Shown here in pieces: positions 48,733 to 62,024 of a stretch of DNA of 64,000 nt. The position numbers and the translations under genes are program-made. The notes beneath the pieces are model-generated. The model had not been told where the DNA came from. It ran no database searches and saw only the letters and a program-made list of their open reading frames with translations. Source of the stretch: Auanema rhodensis (taxonomy: Eukaryota; Nematoda; Chromadorea; Rhabditida; Rhabditidae); NCBI GenBank assembly GCA_964057225.1, contig OZ059898.1, positions 12,115,767 through 12,179,766 of the forward strand, read 5' to 3'. How positions within the stretch are numbered: position 1 is the first letter of the stretch; every line of letters begins with the position of its first letter.

Positions 48733-51700
48733 ATGATATTATTTATATTATATTTATTTATTTTACCTTTTATGATTATTGCTCATAATCATACGATACA
48801 TCCACATATTGTACATGATGCTGTAAGTTTATCATCATTATGACGTTTCGTTTTTAAAAAAAAATAACAAAATAGCTGATCAAACACTCAAATTCAAGTA
48901 CTTAAGATTAGTGAAGAGTTATACTATTAAGCTTATGTAACAATGTATTCATTGATTATTCAAAGATTCAAAGAAATTCTAAATAAGATTCAAAGTTGTC
49001 TTTTATTTTCAAATATTTTATTGATGTAGGTTGAACCACCATTGAAACGTGATGAACAGGGAGCATTCACTTCAACATCTATTTTACCTGATTGGTCAGA
49101 TATTAAAGTTAATGATCATTATTATATTGAATTACTATTGGGTATCGATGCTGCTGTGGTTAGTTATATATTTAATTATATGAATATACCTATATGTTGA
49201 ATATTATATTTAGGCTCGATATTACGGTCATGATGAAGATAAAATACTTTCAGCTTTAACATCATTAATGCACGCTGTTAATATGGTTAGCTTTATTATA
49301 ATTAAAACTTAATTTAAGCATATGTTTAAGTATGCTCATAAGTTAAATATTCATATTGTGGTTGTTGATGTTGTTCCAATTCGTGGATACAATGTATCAC
49401 TGGAGCAATTTCTGGAATGGCGACAAGAGACTGAAGATTTGGTAATCATTCACATGCTTTATCCAACTTATGCTGAGCATACTGTATTTGCAGACTTCAC
49501 ATGATGTAGCTATGTTAATGAGACATCGATATGAAGGTGGTATTGCTTATGTCGATGGAATTTGTAAAAGAACAGCCGTAGGACTATGTGGAGTACGTAT
49601 ATTTCCTATCTATCTTTTTTCAAATTATTCCTATAATATGTATAATTAATATAGATCATTACAGTTTTTTCCTGAAGCGCCATATGAATATGCTTCAGTT
49701 TTCTTTCATGAGCTTGTTCATTTAATTGGCTTATCACATGATATGACGGTACCCTGTACTTGTTCAAAGAAAAATCGAAAAAACTGCTTGAGAATAGAGT
49801 AAGTTCTTGGCTTATTTCATTTTTTTTCGATTTCAACCGATTAAATGAAGTTGTGGGGGGGGGGGGGGAGGTGAATATGACGTAAAAGCAGGCATAGTTC
49901 GTAGGCGTCAACTCACGTTAAGATATCAAATTAGCATATCAGTTTAATCATAACACGTTTATTTCAATTTATTTTACTGCAAAAGCGGTCGCATTCTCCG
50001 GATATTTCAATTGAATTTTCAAATATGCTTAATAACATTTCTATATTTCAGTGGCTTTGAAAAAGATTGCAGTGCTCAAGCTTTAGTTGATCTTTTGCCT
50101 AAGGCAACCTGTTTATCATATCCAAAAGAGCCATTACCGAGAACAACAATGTCAGTGTGCGGAAATGCTATTGTTGAAGACGAAGAAGATTGTGATTGTG
50201 GGCCAGAAGGGTATGTTTCAGCTTTATAATTATTTTTTTACATTTTTTCTGACAAAAAGCGGAAGAAAAAAAGATAATACATATCAACTACTATGGAATT
50301 AAGAAAATAAATTATTAGTTATTGTCATAGATCATAAGTAACAACTAGTTTGTCATCGGAATCGGATAAAAGCTAATTTATCCGCCACATTGAGCTATCA
50401 ATGAAGACATAAAAGGCTTCCATTCAAATTACATTGAGCTATCAAATATGAGAGATTCTCCCTCTCTTTCTCTTTTTGTACCTTTCTATCTCTCTCAATC
50501 TCTTTATCTCTTTCGTCCTTCATTTTGTTAGCTTGATATATGAAGAAATGCACAAAACTTCATAATCATGCACACACGTGTTCGAAGTGTTTGGTATATG
50601 TAGTCTAATCAGTGAATAATTTTTGCAAAGTTTGAAATATTTTAAATCAAAAGTGCACAATCAAGTCTTTTCAAAAGAAAAAAAACTCCGTCCAGCTTAT
50701 TAACATTTCATTTATGGGTTATTTGAAATCTATTATAGTATCTCTTTCAAGTTAATCCAATTTCTACACATTTAACTTTGATCTTGCATAATTCTTAAAT
50801 ATCAATCCAAATGCATACATATGTATGCCTCGGGAGGTTTGATTACTATGCCGTTACCGCCACAACGTTTCTTCCCTTTATACTATACTATACTATACTA
50901 TACTTTACTATACTTTACTATACTATGAATACATATTTATTTCAATTATTATTATAATTAATAAACAAAACAATGAAATGATGTTTTCAGACAATGCTTT
51001 AATATTTTTTGTGACGTGAGATCGTGTCGTTTTGTGGTTGACAGAAAATATTTGTATTCCACTTTTACATTTGGCTCAGCTGCATTCATTTGCTTAATTT
51101 TGTTAATTATAAAGTAAGAATTATTTATTTTTTATTTAATAATATAGTTTTTTTTTAAATATTTTATCTTATTTATTTATTTTTCTATCTTTTTTTTTCA
51201 GACGTCTATTTTGCTTTAGAGTAAAATCAGTCAGCAGTACTTCATTTTTGATGTAAGTTTCTCAGCATTAAGTTCATTCATCTCATTTGTTGTTCTTTTG
51301 ATTTTTACTCTCTTTTCTTTTATTCGTAGCTTTTCATATAATATTTGTTTCAAGCTTCAATTTTCAATGCTTTTTTCATTATTTCTTTTCTTTTTTTTTT
51401 TTAATTTTAACTTTTTTTTTTAAAAATCAAAAACGGAAAAAAAACGTTTTGCTATACAATTATATATTTTGTGGTAACCCAGGTGATTATTTTAAATATC
51501 TCATCTCATTCCACTCAATAATTTTGATTACAAGATTACCATATATATTATCTTTAAAGCTATTACATTGCTTTATAGAGTTTCATTTAGATAATATATC
51601 TCTCTCTCAATTCTCTCTCTCTTTTCATTTATTCTTTATCATTACTTATATCTAAATGATATAACCATATCCTATTGTTTACAAAAATATGCTTGCTTTC

Positions 51701-52540
51701 AGTGATAAGAAGCCATTTTCGGACGAGAAGCCTCAAGTGCCAATCTCTTTCATGAGCTCATTGCCGAAACTTCGGTCAGACACTGAGATAACGGTCCTGC
51801 CGAGCTGTGCCATGCAATTGCCCTGTTTAGGTAAGTATATGATCATTTATATATATGTTACATGTTTAATTCAGTTCAATTATTCATATATTTCATTTGT
51901 AGCTCCAACTCGTTCAGCACCTAAACGGCCAACTGGAAATATTCTGGATATGCAGATTCCGTTAACGCATAATGATATCATAACTTCAGAATATGTTAAA
52001 ATGAATCCGATTAAAAATCCGATTTTAGATTCCTCAGGTGAGATAATTCAATTGAAGTTTGACGATGTTTTGGATATTTGATGTATTATAGTCCGTTTAC
52101 CATGTATCAATCCAAGTTTATCGTTATCATCAACATCATTGAAATCATCCTTGGATTCTGTTCGCCAATCACATCGAGAGAAATCTGATAGAAAATTGGA
52201 AATTAGTCGGCCGATTGCTTTGATCGTACAAAGCAAATCAACGGAAGATTTCCTAGAATCCTTTGAAGAAGCATCCAGAACATGGCGTATTCCTAAGAAA
52301 TCTTCTGATGACACTGACAGACAGTCTAAGGTCTGTTTATGATTGTGATCTTTAAATTGAAATATTTGAACTGTTTATAAACTGTTTTGATTATCATTTC
52401 ACTTTTAGACATTACCCCGAGCTCCTCCAGTGCCAGAAAGGCGGACGAAGCCATCGCTGGCTTCACTAAGTCAGATAAGTTTGGGAGATTGCCCAATACC
52501 GAATAATAAGAAGCATATGTATGATTTACCGCCACTCTAG
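48733..52540 (+). CDS. compact ADAM-type membrane metalloprotease
   Basis: About 13 exons, about 535 residues. Order: signal peptide (MILFILYLFILPFMIIA); a pro-region of only ~40 residues containing LKRDEQG; a reprolysin domain from about residue 57 (HYYIELLLGIDAAV) with the zinc site HELVHLIGLSHDM at about 187-199 (three His and the catalytic Glu present); a short disintegrin start (CGNAIVEDEEDCDCGPEG...CFNIFCD); then directly a transmembrane helix (FTFGSAAFICLILLIIK); and a ~220-residue cytoplasmic tail with proline-rich LPRAPPVPERR, a likely SH3 ligand. The usual ~200-residue prodomain, cysteine-rich and EGF-like regions are missing. Predicted membrane sheddase or signalling protease. Confidence 0.85.
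50877..50925. repeat. TATAC pentanucleotide repeat
   Basis: About nine units of TATAC/TTTAC inside an ADAM intron. Confidence 0.9.
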
Positions 52541-53363
52541 ATGTTTTTTTAAATAATTTACCAATTTATTCCTTAACTATGCTGGTCTTCATCATCGAAA
52601 TACTGGTCCAACAGCATATTTTTTGCCAAAATTTGAATTTTTTTTTCAAAAATGTGAATATACATGCATATGTTTATGATGTATTCATAAATAGAAAACT
52701 GTTCTCATGAATTTTCAAATATGATCTCATATCTTATATTAGTTCTCTTAATTTGATTTTTAAATTTTAGGTTAAATAAAAGATTATAGTAACAATTTTA
52801 TTTTTTTGTTGCAAGATAGCACATTAAAACTTCAAATTAATTTTTTTTAATTGGCATCGATGAGACAACTGTATTAAAATAATTCCAATTGGAGATCAAA
52901 GAAAGCATTTTCAATTTTGCAGAAAGTTCAAGTTTAAAAATGTTAAAATGTACAGATGCTTAAACTGAACCCAAGCTGCATGCCACGATATATGAGAACA
53001 GAGTACAACGATAGAAAAAGCAAACGAATCATGGCAATCATTCGGCTAATTGAAGACAAAAGTATTACAGTAGAGAAATTATGAATTTTAATTTTAATTT
53101 TTAGTTTTTAAAATAATTTTTAAAAATAATCTTTTGAACATACATATATAATTTATAAAAATTATGGATATAAATCAGCTGCTACGTTCTTCTAAGCAAA
53201 ATTGTTCAGTTTTTTGCCGTAATATTTCAATCTTCAGCTGTTAGTTCATGAATGAGTGTGCGTGCTGAAATGAGAGTGTAAATTGAGACCAACTGTGTGA
53301 GTGACTGAAAAAGCTTAGCAGCCGTATGATCTTCCTCAATCAGTCAGATATTTTCAATTCCTA
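52541..53363. other. intergenic DNA
   Basis: 3' flank of the ADAM gene and 5' flank of the esterase gene; no further feature seen. Confidence 0.5.
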
Positions 53364-55910
53364 ATGAATGCTTTCAAAAGCAAAAGGTTTGTTCAAATCG
53401 TTTATTCATCTTACAGTTGTTTTATGTGATCCAGAGATTATTTGATTTATTTCAGAGGAAAAACATCCTATTATCATCAATCTCTATTTCTAATTGTTCT
53501 TTTACAACTGAATATAAGCGCTTATTCACACGTACAGCATATTAGGATCAATAAAACAAGTTGTTATGGAACATTTGAAGGATTACGTATCAAAGTAAAT
53601 GAAACTACAGCTGATGTCTTCTCTTCTATACCTTTTGCATTGCCACCTATCAATGATTTAAGATTTGAAGTTAGCTAATGAATAATCTTCTTCTTCTTCT
53701 TAAACAACAACACTTCAGTATCCTGTGTCTTTAAAGCAGAATAGAAGTCAAATTTGGAAAACAGATGGTGAACACAACTGTAAATCATGTATTATCGTCT
53801 GCTTTACAATCATTATTAGACCACATTTCATTTGCAGTTGATTCCAGTGATTATCAAACTACTGAAGACTGTTTGTATATGAAAGTTATATCTCCACATG
53901 TAGATGATATCGTAATGAAAATGAATTTTTGTTGCAAATCATTGGTATATATGTCTCTGATTGCAGGAAACAGTAGAACGATTTCCTGCAGTTATATGGA
54001 TTCATGGAGGATCATATCGAGCTGGTTCTAAGAATATGTATATGTCAGAGAATGTTATTAAGCATTTTTCAAGTAAAAATATTGTCTTCATGTCACCTAA
54101 TTACCGTTTAGGAGCCTTAGGTATCAATTATCAATATTATCTTTATAGATATTAGATATTATTCCAGGTTTTATGACATTGAATCATAACGATTTTTCGG
54201 GTAATTATGGATTAGAAGACATTATTAAAGCTATTGAGTATTGGTTTTCGTTTCTTTTCTTTTTTTTGAACATTTTTTGATATTCTCAGATTTTTTCTTG
54301 ATATAGCTGATATATTCAATGTGGATAAATCTCGAATAACGATTGCTGGGGAAAGTGCTGGAGCAGCACTTGCTTCAATCCTTTCAGTTAGTCCGCGAAC
54401 AATGGGTAATAGGCACAAGTGGCTTAACCATCTTTTCATATTTCCTATCTCAATAGGCTTATTTCATTCGGTCCTATTAGTGTCAGGATCTTCTCAGAAC
54501 ACGTGGGCTGTGCGTCCAAAAGCTACACGAATATCATCTGAATTAGTAGTTCAACAATGCGAATGCTCAAGGTACATGCTACATATGATTTTGAAGATTC
54601 AACTTTTCAAAATTAGAAAGACAGTATTGGAGATAAAACAGTGTATGAAGATGAAGCCTACATCATGTATTTTGGATATTTATTCATTACTCATATATCA
54701 AATACAAGAAGTATATTATATTTAATTCAAAATTTGATCAATAAGGATTAAGCTTGAACGTTTTAGAGTTGGTATGAATGTTTACGTATGGGAACTACAA
54801 TAATGACGCCAATTATTGATGGTTTTCGAGGTGTAAAGAGTATTTTACCTGAATATCCTGATGAATTAATCAAAAAGAATGCCAGGTATTTCTATAAATA
54901 TGTCTAATAATGTCCCAGACATACATATGTATCACCTCATCATCTGTATCAGAAAGCCTGTTCTCCTCTCATCAACCGCTAATGAAGGACAAAATCTGCG
55001 AATTTTTAACAATATTCGTAATATTTTAATTATAATTTATTTAACATAATAATAATTATTATTTTTTAGTTAAATATATTTGCGATAAACAAATTAGTTG
55101 CACCGAGCAATTTTCGCGAATGATTGATAGTTTGGTATCATGGAATATATCAGCGAGACATGATGTAAGCTTTACATTGATATCAAACTCCAGGTTCATC
55201 ATGGTTATAAGCTATAGATTCAACGACTTCTACGAATGAGATATATCACATCAGATGTCACAACAGAAGGAAATACCACGAAGGTTCAAGTTGGTAATCT
55301 ATTAACAAGTATGACGATGTCATCTTTGTTTTTTTGAAAAAAAAATTAATTAAGGAGATATGACATCATCTCTATATCATGAAGCTTTATTGAATGCTCA
55401 AAGAAATGTGACTGTTTATGTTTTAGAAAATCATCTTCATCAAAATGGTTTCATAACGAAATATTATATTTTTGGGAATATGGTATTCGTTTCAGAGCTT
55501 ACAAGTCATGGACATGATACTGCTTGCTTATTTGGATCAAATCAATTTCATTCTGGATGTGAGAATTGTCTGGAAAAAGATGGATTTGGTAATAAATTTG
55601 GTGAAATTCTCTCGGAATTTATCTTAACCAAGTTTATTAAATAATTATATTATTACATATAATATATAATTTAGAAAATTGAATAATTTTCATCCATTTA
55701 CTGTACCAAATAGAGTTGCTCATTATGTTACAGAACAGGATATTAAACTAATTGATTGGCATACGGAAGATTACTATTTTTGGTATTATTTTTTAAATTA
55801 TTTTTCTTCTTTTTTTTTTTATTTAAAAAGTATTAAAATCTCATTTCAGGTATCAAACTATACCAGCACTTCAGGAACTATTTACAAAGAAATCGAAAAA
55901 ATTATCATGA
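53364..55910 (+). CDS. type-B carboxylesterase / cholinesterase-like protein
   Basis: At least ten exons, about 530 residues. A short first exon (MNAFKSKR) joins a hydrophobic stretch (SLFLIVLLQLNISAYS) that can serve as signal peptide or anchor. Family motifs: YQTTEDCLYMKV (the EDCL box), FPAVIWIHGGSYRAGS (oxyanion HGG), SPNYRLGALGF, GNYGLEDIIKAIE, and the nucleophile elbow IAGESAGAA with Ser in GESAG (about 54354). The catalytic His region SHGHDTACLFG is at 55505-55540. It hydrolyses ester bonds, either as a detoxifying esterase or as a neuroligin-like protein; the intact Ser and His favour an enzyme. Exon edges between 54.7 and 55.3 kb are the least certain. Confidence 0.85.
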
Positions 55911-56043
55911 AAATAGAGAAAATTTTATTTTTTATAAATCATTAAGAATAGTTTATATGTTTACGGAATGAGCAGAAACAAAATATTTTCATAATATCGT
56001 ATCTTTGTTTATAAGATTTCTCAGAATATTTTCATATTCAATA

Positions 56044-57024
56044 TCATAACTCTCCGCGTTGACGTGATTTTGCTTCGTCAGATAACATTTGTACCAAGTA
56101 TTGCAGTTTTTTGTCTAAAATCAGTGAATTAATAAGATATTTTATTAAACAAAACAAGAAAAATAATAAATAAACATACTTGTGAATATTCCCATATCGG
56201 TGAGAATGGGGAATGTGCGAACGATGGCTTCGCGATCACTATCATCAAGAGTACGGAAACGCTTCTCCTGAAACAACACATCAATATCAATTATGTAATA
56301 AAGTAAGAAAGATAGCATATAGCTTAATTGTTTTTTGTTGTTGATAAAGCTGATTAGAAATAACAACATACCTCATTGCCAGCTAATTCATCTAAACGAA
56401 GATCTTTCCCTTGAACAGCTCTTGCGTGAAGCTTTCGCAATGAATTAATGGTCTGAATATATTGATTATAGTATATATTCTTTATATTGTTAATAGATAT
56501 TTATATATAAATATCTTTATAAACTTACATCTAAGACAAATTGCTTTGGTTTTTGGCCTAATTGTGATATTTTATCTCCAAAGCTTTTTATAATTGCAGT
56601 AGATAAAGCCGTTAAACGTGGATTTTCTATAATACGTACTGTCATAAAGATGTTACACAGCTTAAATTGATTAACCTATTAATACAGCTGAGAAGAAATC
56701 ATCTTTTCTAGCTAATTCATAGAGTTTTTCCTAAATTATTGTGGATTATTTTCGTATGTTCCGCATATTTTATGCTTCTTTACCCTATCTTCTGGAGTAA
56801 GTTGTTCAATAGCTTTCAGAACATCAGCTGGTACAGCAGCTAAAACAATATTAAAATGAATTTATTGTTAATATATTATATAATAATAATTATAATAAAT
56901 AAAATTAAAACTTTATGTTCTAACCTTTGATTTTAAGCATTTCATTCTCATCGATCTGATCTTGAAATGAATTGATGCTCGGAAATAATGCCATAAAAGG
57001 AAGTATCAGGAAAAGTTGCCGCAT
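56044..57024 (-). CDS. SXP/RAL-2 family secreted protein
   Basis: About seven exons, about 190 residues. Signal peptide MRQLFLILPFMALFPSINS is followed by the nematode-only SXP/RAL-2 (DUF148) pattern: DVLKAIEQLTPEDREKLYELARKDDFFSAV, NPRLTALSTAIIKSFGDKISQLG, then a helical C-terminal half ending MLSDEAKSRQRGEL. Proteins of this family are abundant secreted or surface antigens of parasitic nematodes and also occur in free-living ones; the molecular role is not settled. The gene converges with the esterase gene, whose stop lies 134 bp away. Confidence 0.85.
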
Positions 57025-58464
57025 TTCTAGAAGGCAATATCGAATATTTACTAAAAGTTTTTAGTGTTTAAACGAAAAATAAGGTTAAAGATTAAATTAT
57101 TTAAACATTTATAAGCATAGAAAAAGAAAATACATACAACCTTTTGGTTATACGATTGTAGTTATCAGAGATATACTTAGATTTATGTAATAGAGTTAGT
57201 ATAATATTAGGAAATAGACACAAGGGTTAAGTGAATGGTCTCCAAGCAACAATTAGCTTTCAGGGACATGCAGCAATGAGAATCGAAAATGCATGTGTGT
57301 GTGTGAGTGTGTATGAGTATAGAGCATGTCTCTTCTATTCCTAGCTCATTGTCTCTCACCCTCCATCCTTCCTTTCTATCTATCTCTCTCTCTCTCAATA
57401 ATTCTTTTCCTTCCTCTCTTAATCCCGCCTACTCTCTCAATTTCATCTTTGTCGTCTCTTTTTCCTTATTTTGCTCTTATTTCTCATTCATGTATCTCTC
57501 TTAATGTTGCCCACTTTCTCACTTATTGTCTGCAAGCCTGCATCCTCTTACCCTATTATAGCGTAAGCTTAGATCTGTTTTGACAACGGACCTCTCAATC
57601 TATGTTGAGTCATAAATAAAACATCATAAATATCATTTTCATCTCTTATTGTATACTTAATCTTCTGACATTTCTAAAAGATGTACTGTATAATCATGAA
57701 GTCTTAAGTATTCATATTAGGTTGTCATGTTCATCATATATGATTCACATCACATTATGTTCACATGAAATGACAATTTTTTATTTCAGAAGTGCATCCT
57801 CAAGGAGTCAAAAAACAAGAAACTTAATCTTTCTTCTTTTTTCCAGACAAAAAAATGACGACATAGGTCAGAAATCAACTGTTCCATTAGCACCTGTTAG
57901 TTCAAAAATTTTCCCATATAATACCGTGTACTCGGACTCTCATTCAGTTCTTATTTCTGATTTTAGTTCATTTGTTCAAAATGTTATCATATGTTCTTGA
58001 ATAAATTTATTTTTAATTTATTTTTTTTTCTCAAAAAGAAAATAAAATATTTATAAATCTAAGTCTTATTTTATTAAACACAATAGAATATTAGAAATTT
58101 AATATTTCAATATTCAATTTTAGTATTCAAAAACTTATCATTTTATAAAATATTTGAATAATTAAATAGACCACAATTACATATATTATATCAATATTAT
58201 TCATTTTGTAGTGAAAAATATACAAAATTCTTAAAATACATCAGTTATTCAGTATATTAAGCTAATCTTACGAAAAACTTGATGTCTCTCTTACATTTTT
58301 TCTTCACTTTTTTGTATGTTTTCATTAATAAATTTGCAAAAAATTAAATAAAATTTAAAAAAACTTTACAAAAATGTTTTGTTTCGCCTCCTTTGACTTT
58401 TTTGTGGAATTTTATTGAGAAATATAGTTTACAGAGCTTATCCAGATAACGTATCGTCGTAAGC
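57025..58464. other. intergenic DNA with pyrimidine-rich stretch
   Basis: CT-rich low-complexity around 57340-57460, which gives spurious Ser/Leu frames. A 92-codon frame at 57722-58000 has an acceptor-like TTATTTCAG but no recognisable partner exon. Confidence 0.45.
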
Positions 58465-59421
58465 ATGGTCAAATACGTTCTTACCTATTTCCCTATTCGA
58501 GGAATTTGCGAGTTTATCAGACAGGTACTTGGATTTCATCATATTTTTTCCTCAAATATGATTTATTTCAAAGATTTCCTTTTCAGATGTTCTATCTTGC
58601 TGATGTAGAATATGAAGATAAGCGTATTACCAAAGAAGAATTCTTCGAGGTTGTACAGAAGAGTAAGTTAAACTCATCAGATGACTTTCTATACTTATAC
58701 CTCATTCAGATTGTCCATTTGCACAAGTGCCTATACTTGAGGTTGATGGACGTATTATACCACAATCTGTTTCAATCGCTCGTTACTTGGCCAAAGAATT
58801 TGGTAAAAATATTATCGTTCTCAAACATCTTGCTAATTTATAATTGATTATCAGGAATGTTATATGGCAAAACTAATTTTGAACAAGCATTATGTGATGC
58901 TATTGCTGACCAATACAGAGACTTTGACCAGAAGACAAGACCATATCTCTGCAGAGCTTATGGTTTCTTCATAACATGCAGTCCAGAAGAAACTGTATTA
59001 TATTATATGTTATAATTAAGAGAATCCATAATATTTTAGGCCAGATATCGAGATGAACTTCTTCTTCCAAATCGTGATAAGTATTTGGCATATCTTTCTG
59101 ACTATCTGGATAAAAGTCGAACTGGTATACTATGCTAGTCTGACTTCTAAACATCGTTTACAACTTTAGGATTTCTGACTGGTGGAGAATTCACCTTTGT
59201 TGATCTGATTGTTGCTGAGCAGACTGCTGCTCTACAAACATTCGTACCAGAGTATGCTGAAAACTTTCCAAAGGTTTCATTTTTGATTAAGCTTTATTCT
59301 TATTCTGAACATTATAAAGCTCACTTCTTCCCATTTTCAGATCAAAGCTCATCTCGAAAAGGTTCATGCAATTCCCAAACTGAAGAGATGGCTTGAAATT
59401 CGCCCCAAAACTCCATATTGA
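58465..59421 (+). CDS. sigma-class glutathione S-transferase 1
   Basis: Six or seven short exons, about 205 residues, the normal GST length. It starts MVKYVLTYFPIRGICEFIRQ, where Tyr8 in LTYF is the sigma-class catalytic tyrosine. The thioredoxin-like half ends with the glutathione-site loop VPILEVDGRIIPQSVSIARY. The helical half has EFTFVDLIVAEQ, the usual N-capping-box-like FxxxD region. It ends IPKLKRWLEIRPKTPY. Cytosolic conjugation of glutathione to electrophiles or prostaglandin-type isomerisation is expected. All joins are in frame. Confidence 0.93.
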
Positions 59422-59795
59422 GCTTCAAAGCTGTCCTCCGACTAATCTTCGATTACATTTTCTTTAATCTTGCAAGCAAAAACTTATATTTGTTAAACCA
59501 ACGTGAATTTGTGTATGCTGATATCGTTTCTCAATTTGAATAAAATAATCATTTAATGTTTTTTTTACACATTTATATACATTAATACTATAGGAAAAAC
59601 TTTATATTATTGACATATTTCAAGTTTCGTTGCAAACGTTGTCTCTTTCTCTTTCATACAAGTTAATACATACACACATACATGTGTATGTTTAAATATA
59701 TACAAACATAGACATTTCTACCATTTTTCATCGTTAAAAATGGTTTTGTTGAGAATTTTAATGATTTTATATATGTTTATATCTATATCTCTATG

Positions 59796-59835
<40 letters not shown>

Positions 59836-60191
59836 AATAGAAAATCAAATTAAGAATCTAAAATTTTACAAAGAAAAGCTTTTCTTGTTCTGATTTCATT
59901 GAATGCCACGTGTAATATGCGTGAATTTGCCTGGCAACCATAACTCTTATTTATAATCTTGTTATGGCTTTTCAATGCCTTGTATTTTTTTATATTTTTT
60001 GTTAAAATATTATATGTTAGTATATTTCTATAATATCTCATATCGTTCTAAAACTATACATGTACAAATCAATATTTCATATTTTATTTATTATTTATTA
60101 TAAGAAAAAATATAAAAAAATTAACAGATCTTTGTCCAAATTTCTGCTTGAGCTATTGTAAAGATATATTAGAAGAGATGTGAGTGAGAGA

Positions 60192-60259
<68 letters not shown>

Positions 60260-60685
60260 TTTAGATAGAGAAACTTACAGAGAAATGCACTAAGAGAGAG
60301 AGAGAAACGTTTTGCATTGTAAAGCCTTTCCGTAACTCCAATGTAATTATCTACTTATGTGACTTACATGTTTGTTTATCTATTTTATAATGACAATGGG
60401 ACATAACTTGTTTTAACTTTTTGAACTTCACAGAAACAATTCGTCATATTTGCAACATAATTTGAAGTTTTAATCTACTATTAACGATAAATTGTTGTAA
60501 TTTTCTTGTATTCAAACAAATTTATTCAGTACTATTTGAATTATCTCGTAATGATTTTTGTATAATAATTTAAAAATTGAATGTTCGAAGATTTTTGACC
60601 TTTAATTATGTTTCTTGTTTTCTTTCTTTTTTTTCCATTAAAACGTTCTTGGATAAAATTTTTAAAAAAATTTGTTGAAGCTACA
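59422..60685. repeat. intergenic DNA between the two GST genes
   Basis: Contains a (TA)n run at about 59799-59832 and a long GA-rich run at about 60183-60256. No gene. Confidence 0.6.
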
Positions 60686-61616
60686 ATGGTTAAATATGTT
60701 CTTACGTACTTTCCAAATCGAAATATTGCTGAAGTTACCAGACAGGCAAGATCACGAGATGTTTATTTCATATTATCTTCAATATTAATTCAGATGTTCC
60801 ATTTGGCTAATGTACCTTTTGAAGACAAACGTATATCAAAGGACACATTTTCTAGTTTAAAGCATAGTAAGTACATGTAATTATATATTTTTATATAATA
60901 TTTTGATATATATGTATAGCTTTACCGTTTGAACAAGTTCCAATTCTTGAAGTGGATGGTCATGTTATTCCTCAATCAATAGCTATAATTCGATATGTTG
61001 CTAAGGAATTGGGTACAAGATGTTTGATAAGCTTACTTGTTTTCATTCTTAGCCTATTATAGGATTTTACGGAGAGACACTATTTGAACAAGCACTTGTG
61101 GATGCTATAGCTGATCAATTTAAAGATTATTCAGTTGAGATCAAACCATACTTATACAGAGTTCGAGGCTTAATTCCCGGAACAACTGAAGAAATTGTAA
61201 GATAAATCTTGCTGCTATATCCAAATCTGCATAAATCCTTAGGAAGTACTAAAGAATGAATTACTATTTCCTGCTCGTGATCGTTTTCTACGTTACATGA
61301 CAGACTATTTAACTAAAAGCTCAACAGGTATAACAGTGTTAGCATACAAACTTTGTTGTAAGATTGATGACTATAGGCTATATAGCTGGAGGAGATCTCA
61401 CCTTTGCTGATCTGATATTAGCTGAACATATATCAGTTATGAGAGCATTTCTTCCTGAATATACATTCAATTTTTCTGAGGTATCGTAACATCTTATTCT
61501 ATTTTCCTAAAACTGTATATGAGTATATGTTTAAGATTAATGATCATCAAGAGCGTGTTCATGCTATTCCTAATCTGAAGAAATGGATTGAAACTCGTCC
61601 ACATACTTCATTCTAG
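60686..61616 (+). CDS. sigma-class glutathione S-transferase 2
   Basis: Tandem paralogue of GST 1 with matching intron positions, about 205 residues from MVKYVLTYFPNRNIAEVTRQ to WIETRPHTSF. Tyr8 is kept, but the usual RG after it is RN. The loop FEQVPILEVDGHVIPQSIA and the block DLTFADLILAEH are conserved. The first intron starts GC (CAG|GCAAGA, 60744-60794), at the position where GST 1 has a GT-AG intron. An in-frame upstream ATG at 60608 would add 26 residues with a hydrophobic start (MFLVFFLFFPLK), as in some secreted filarial GSTs. Probably functional. Confidence 0.9.
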
Positions 61617-62024
61617 TAATATGAATCCTCATCGATTAATGTATGATCTACGTGAAATTCACGTGGAATATATAAAATGAATAACAAAATCGTTTTTGAT
61701 GTTTGAAGACAAGTAATCGGTTGAATATCTTGAGTACGAATATTTAAAATACAAAATAATATAATATATTTAATATATATCTATCTATATACTATATATA
61801 TAATTCATTTATTAAATATTTTGTTGTCTATTATTATTAATTAATTCAATTATAATAAACATTCATTAATTTATATGATTTAAAAAGTGATAAAAGCAAA
61901 TTATATTAATTATAACAGGAATTTGCATCTGAGCGTAAACGATATGAAGCTTTGAGGCAATTGTTCAGAAAATTTTGAAAAATTAGCAAGAAAGATGACA
62001 ATTAGCATTTAAGTCACCTAACGA
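61617..62024. other. short AT-rich intergenic DNA
   Basis: Separates the convergent GST 2 gene and the minus-strand unknown gene. No feature. Confidence 0.5.

Noticed and set aside
57722-58000. 92-residue plus-strand frame after an acceptor-like TTATTTCAG
   Set aside because: The initial part before the acceptor looks random and no joining exon was found; left as undecided rather than called.
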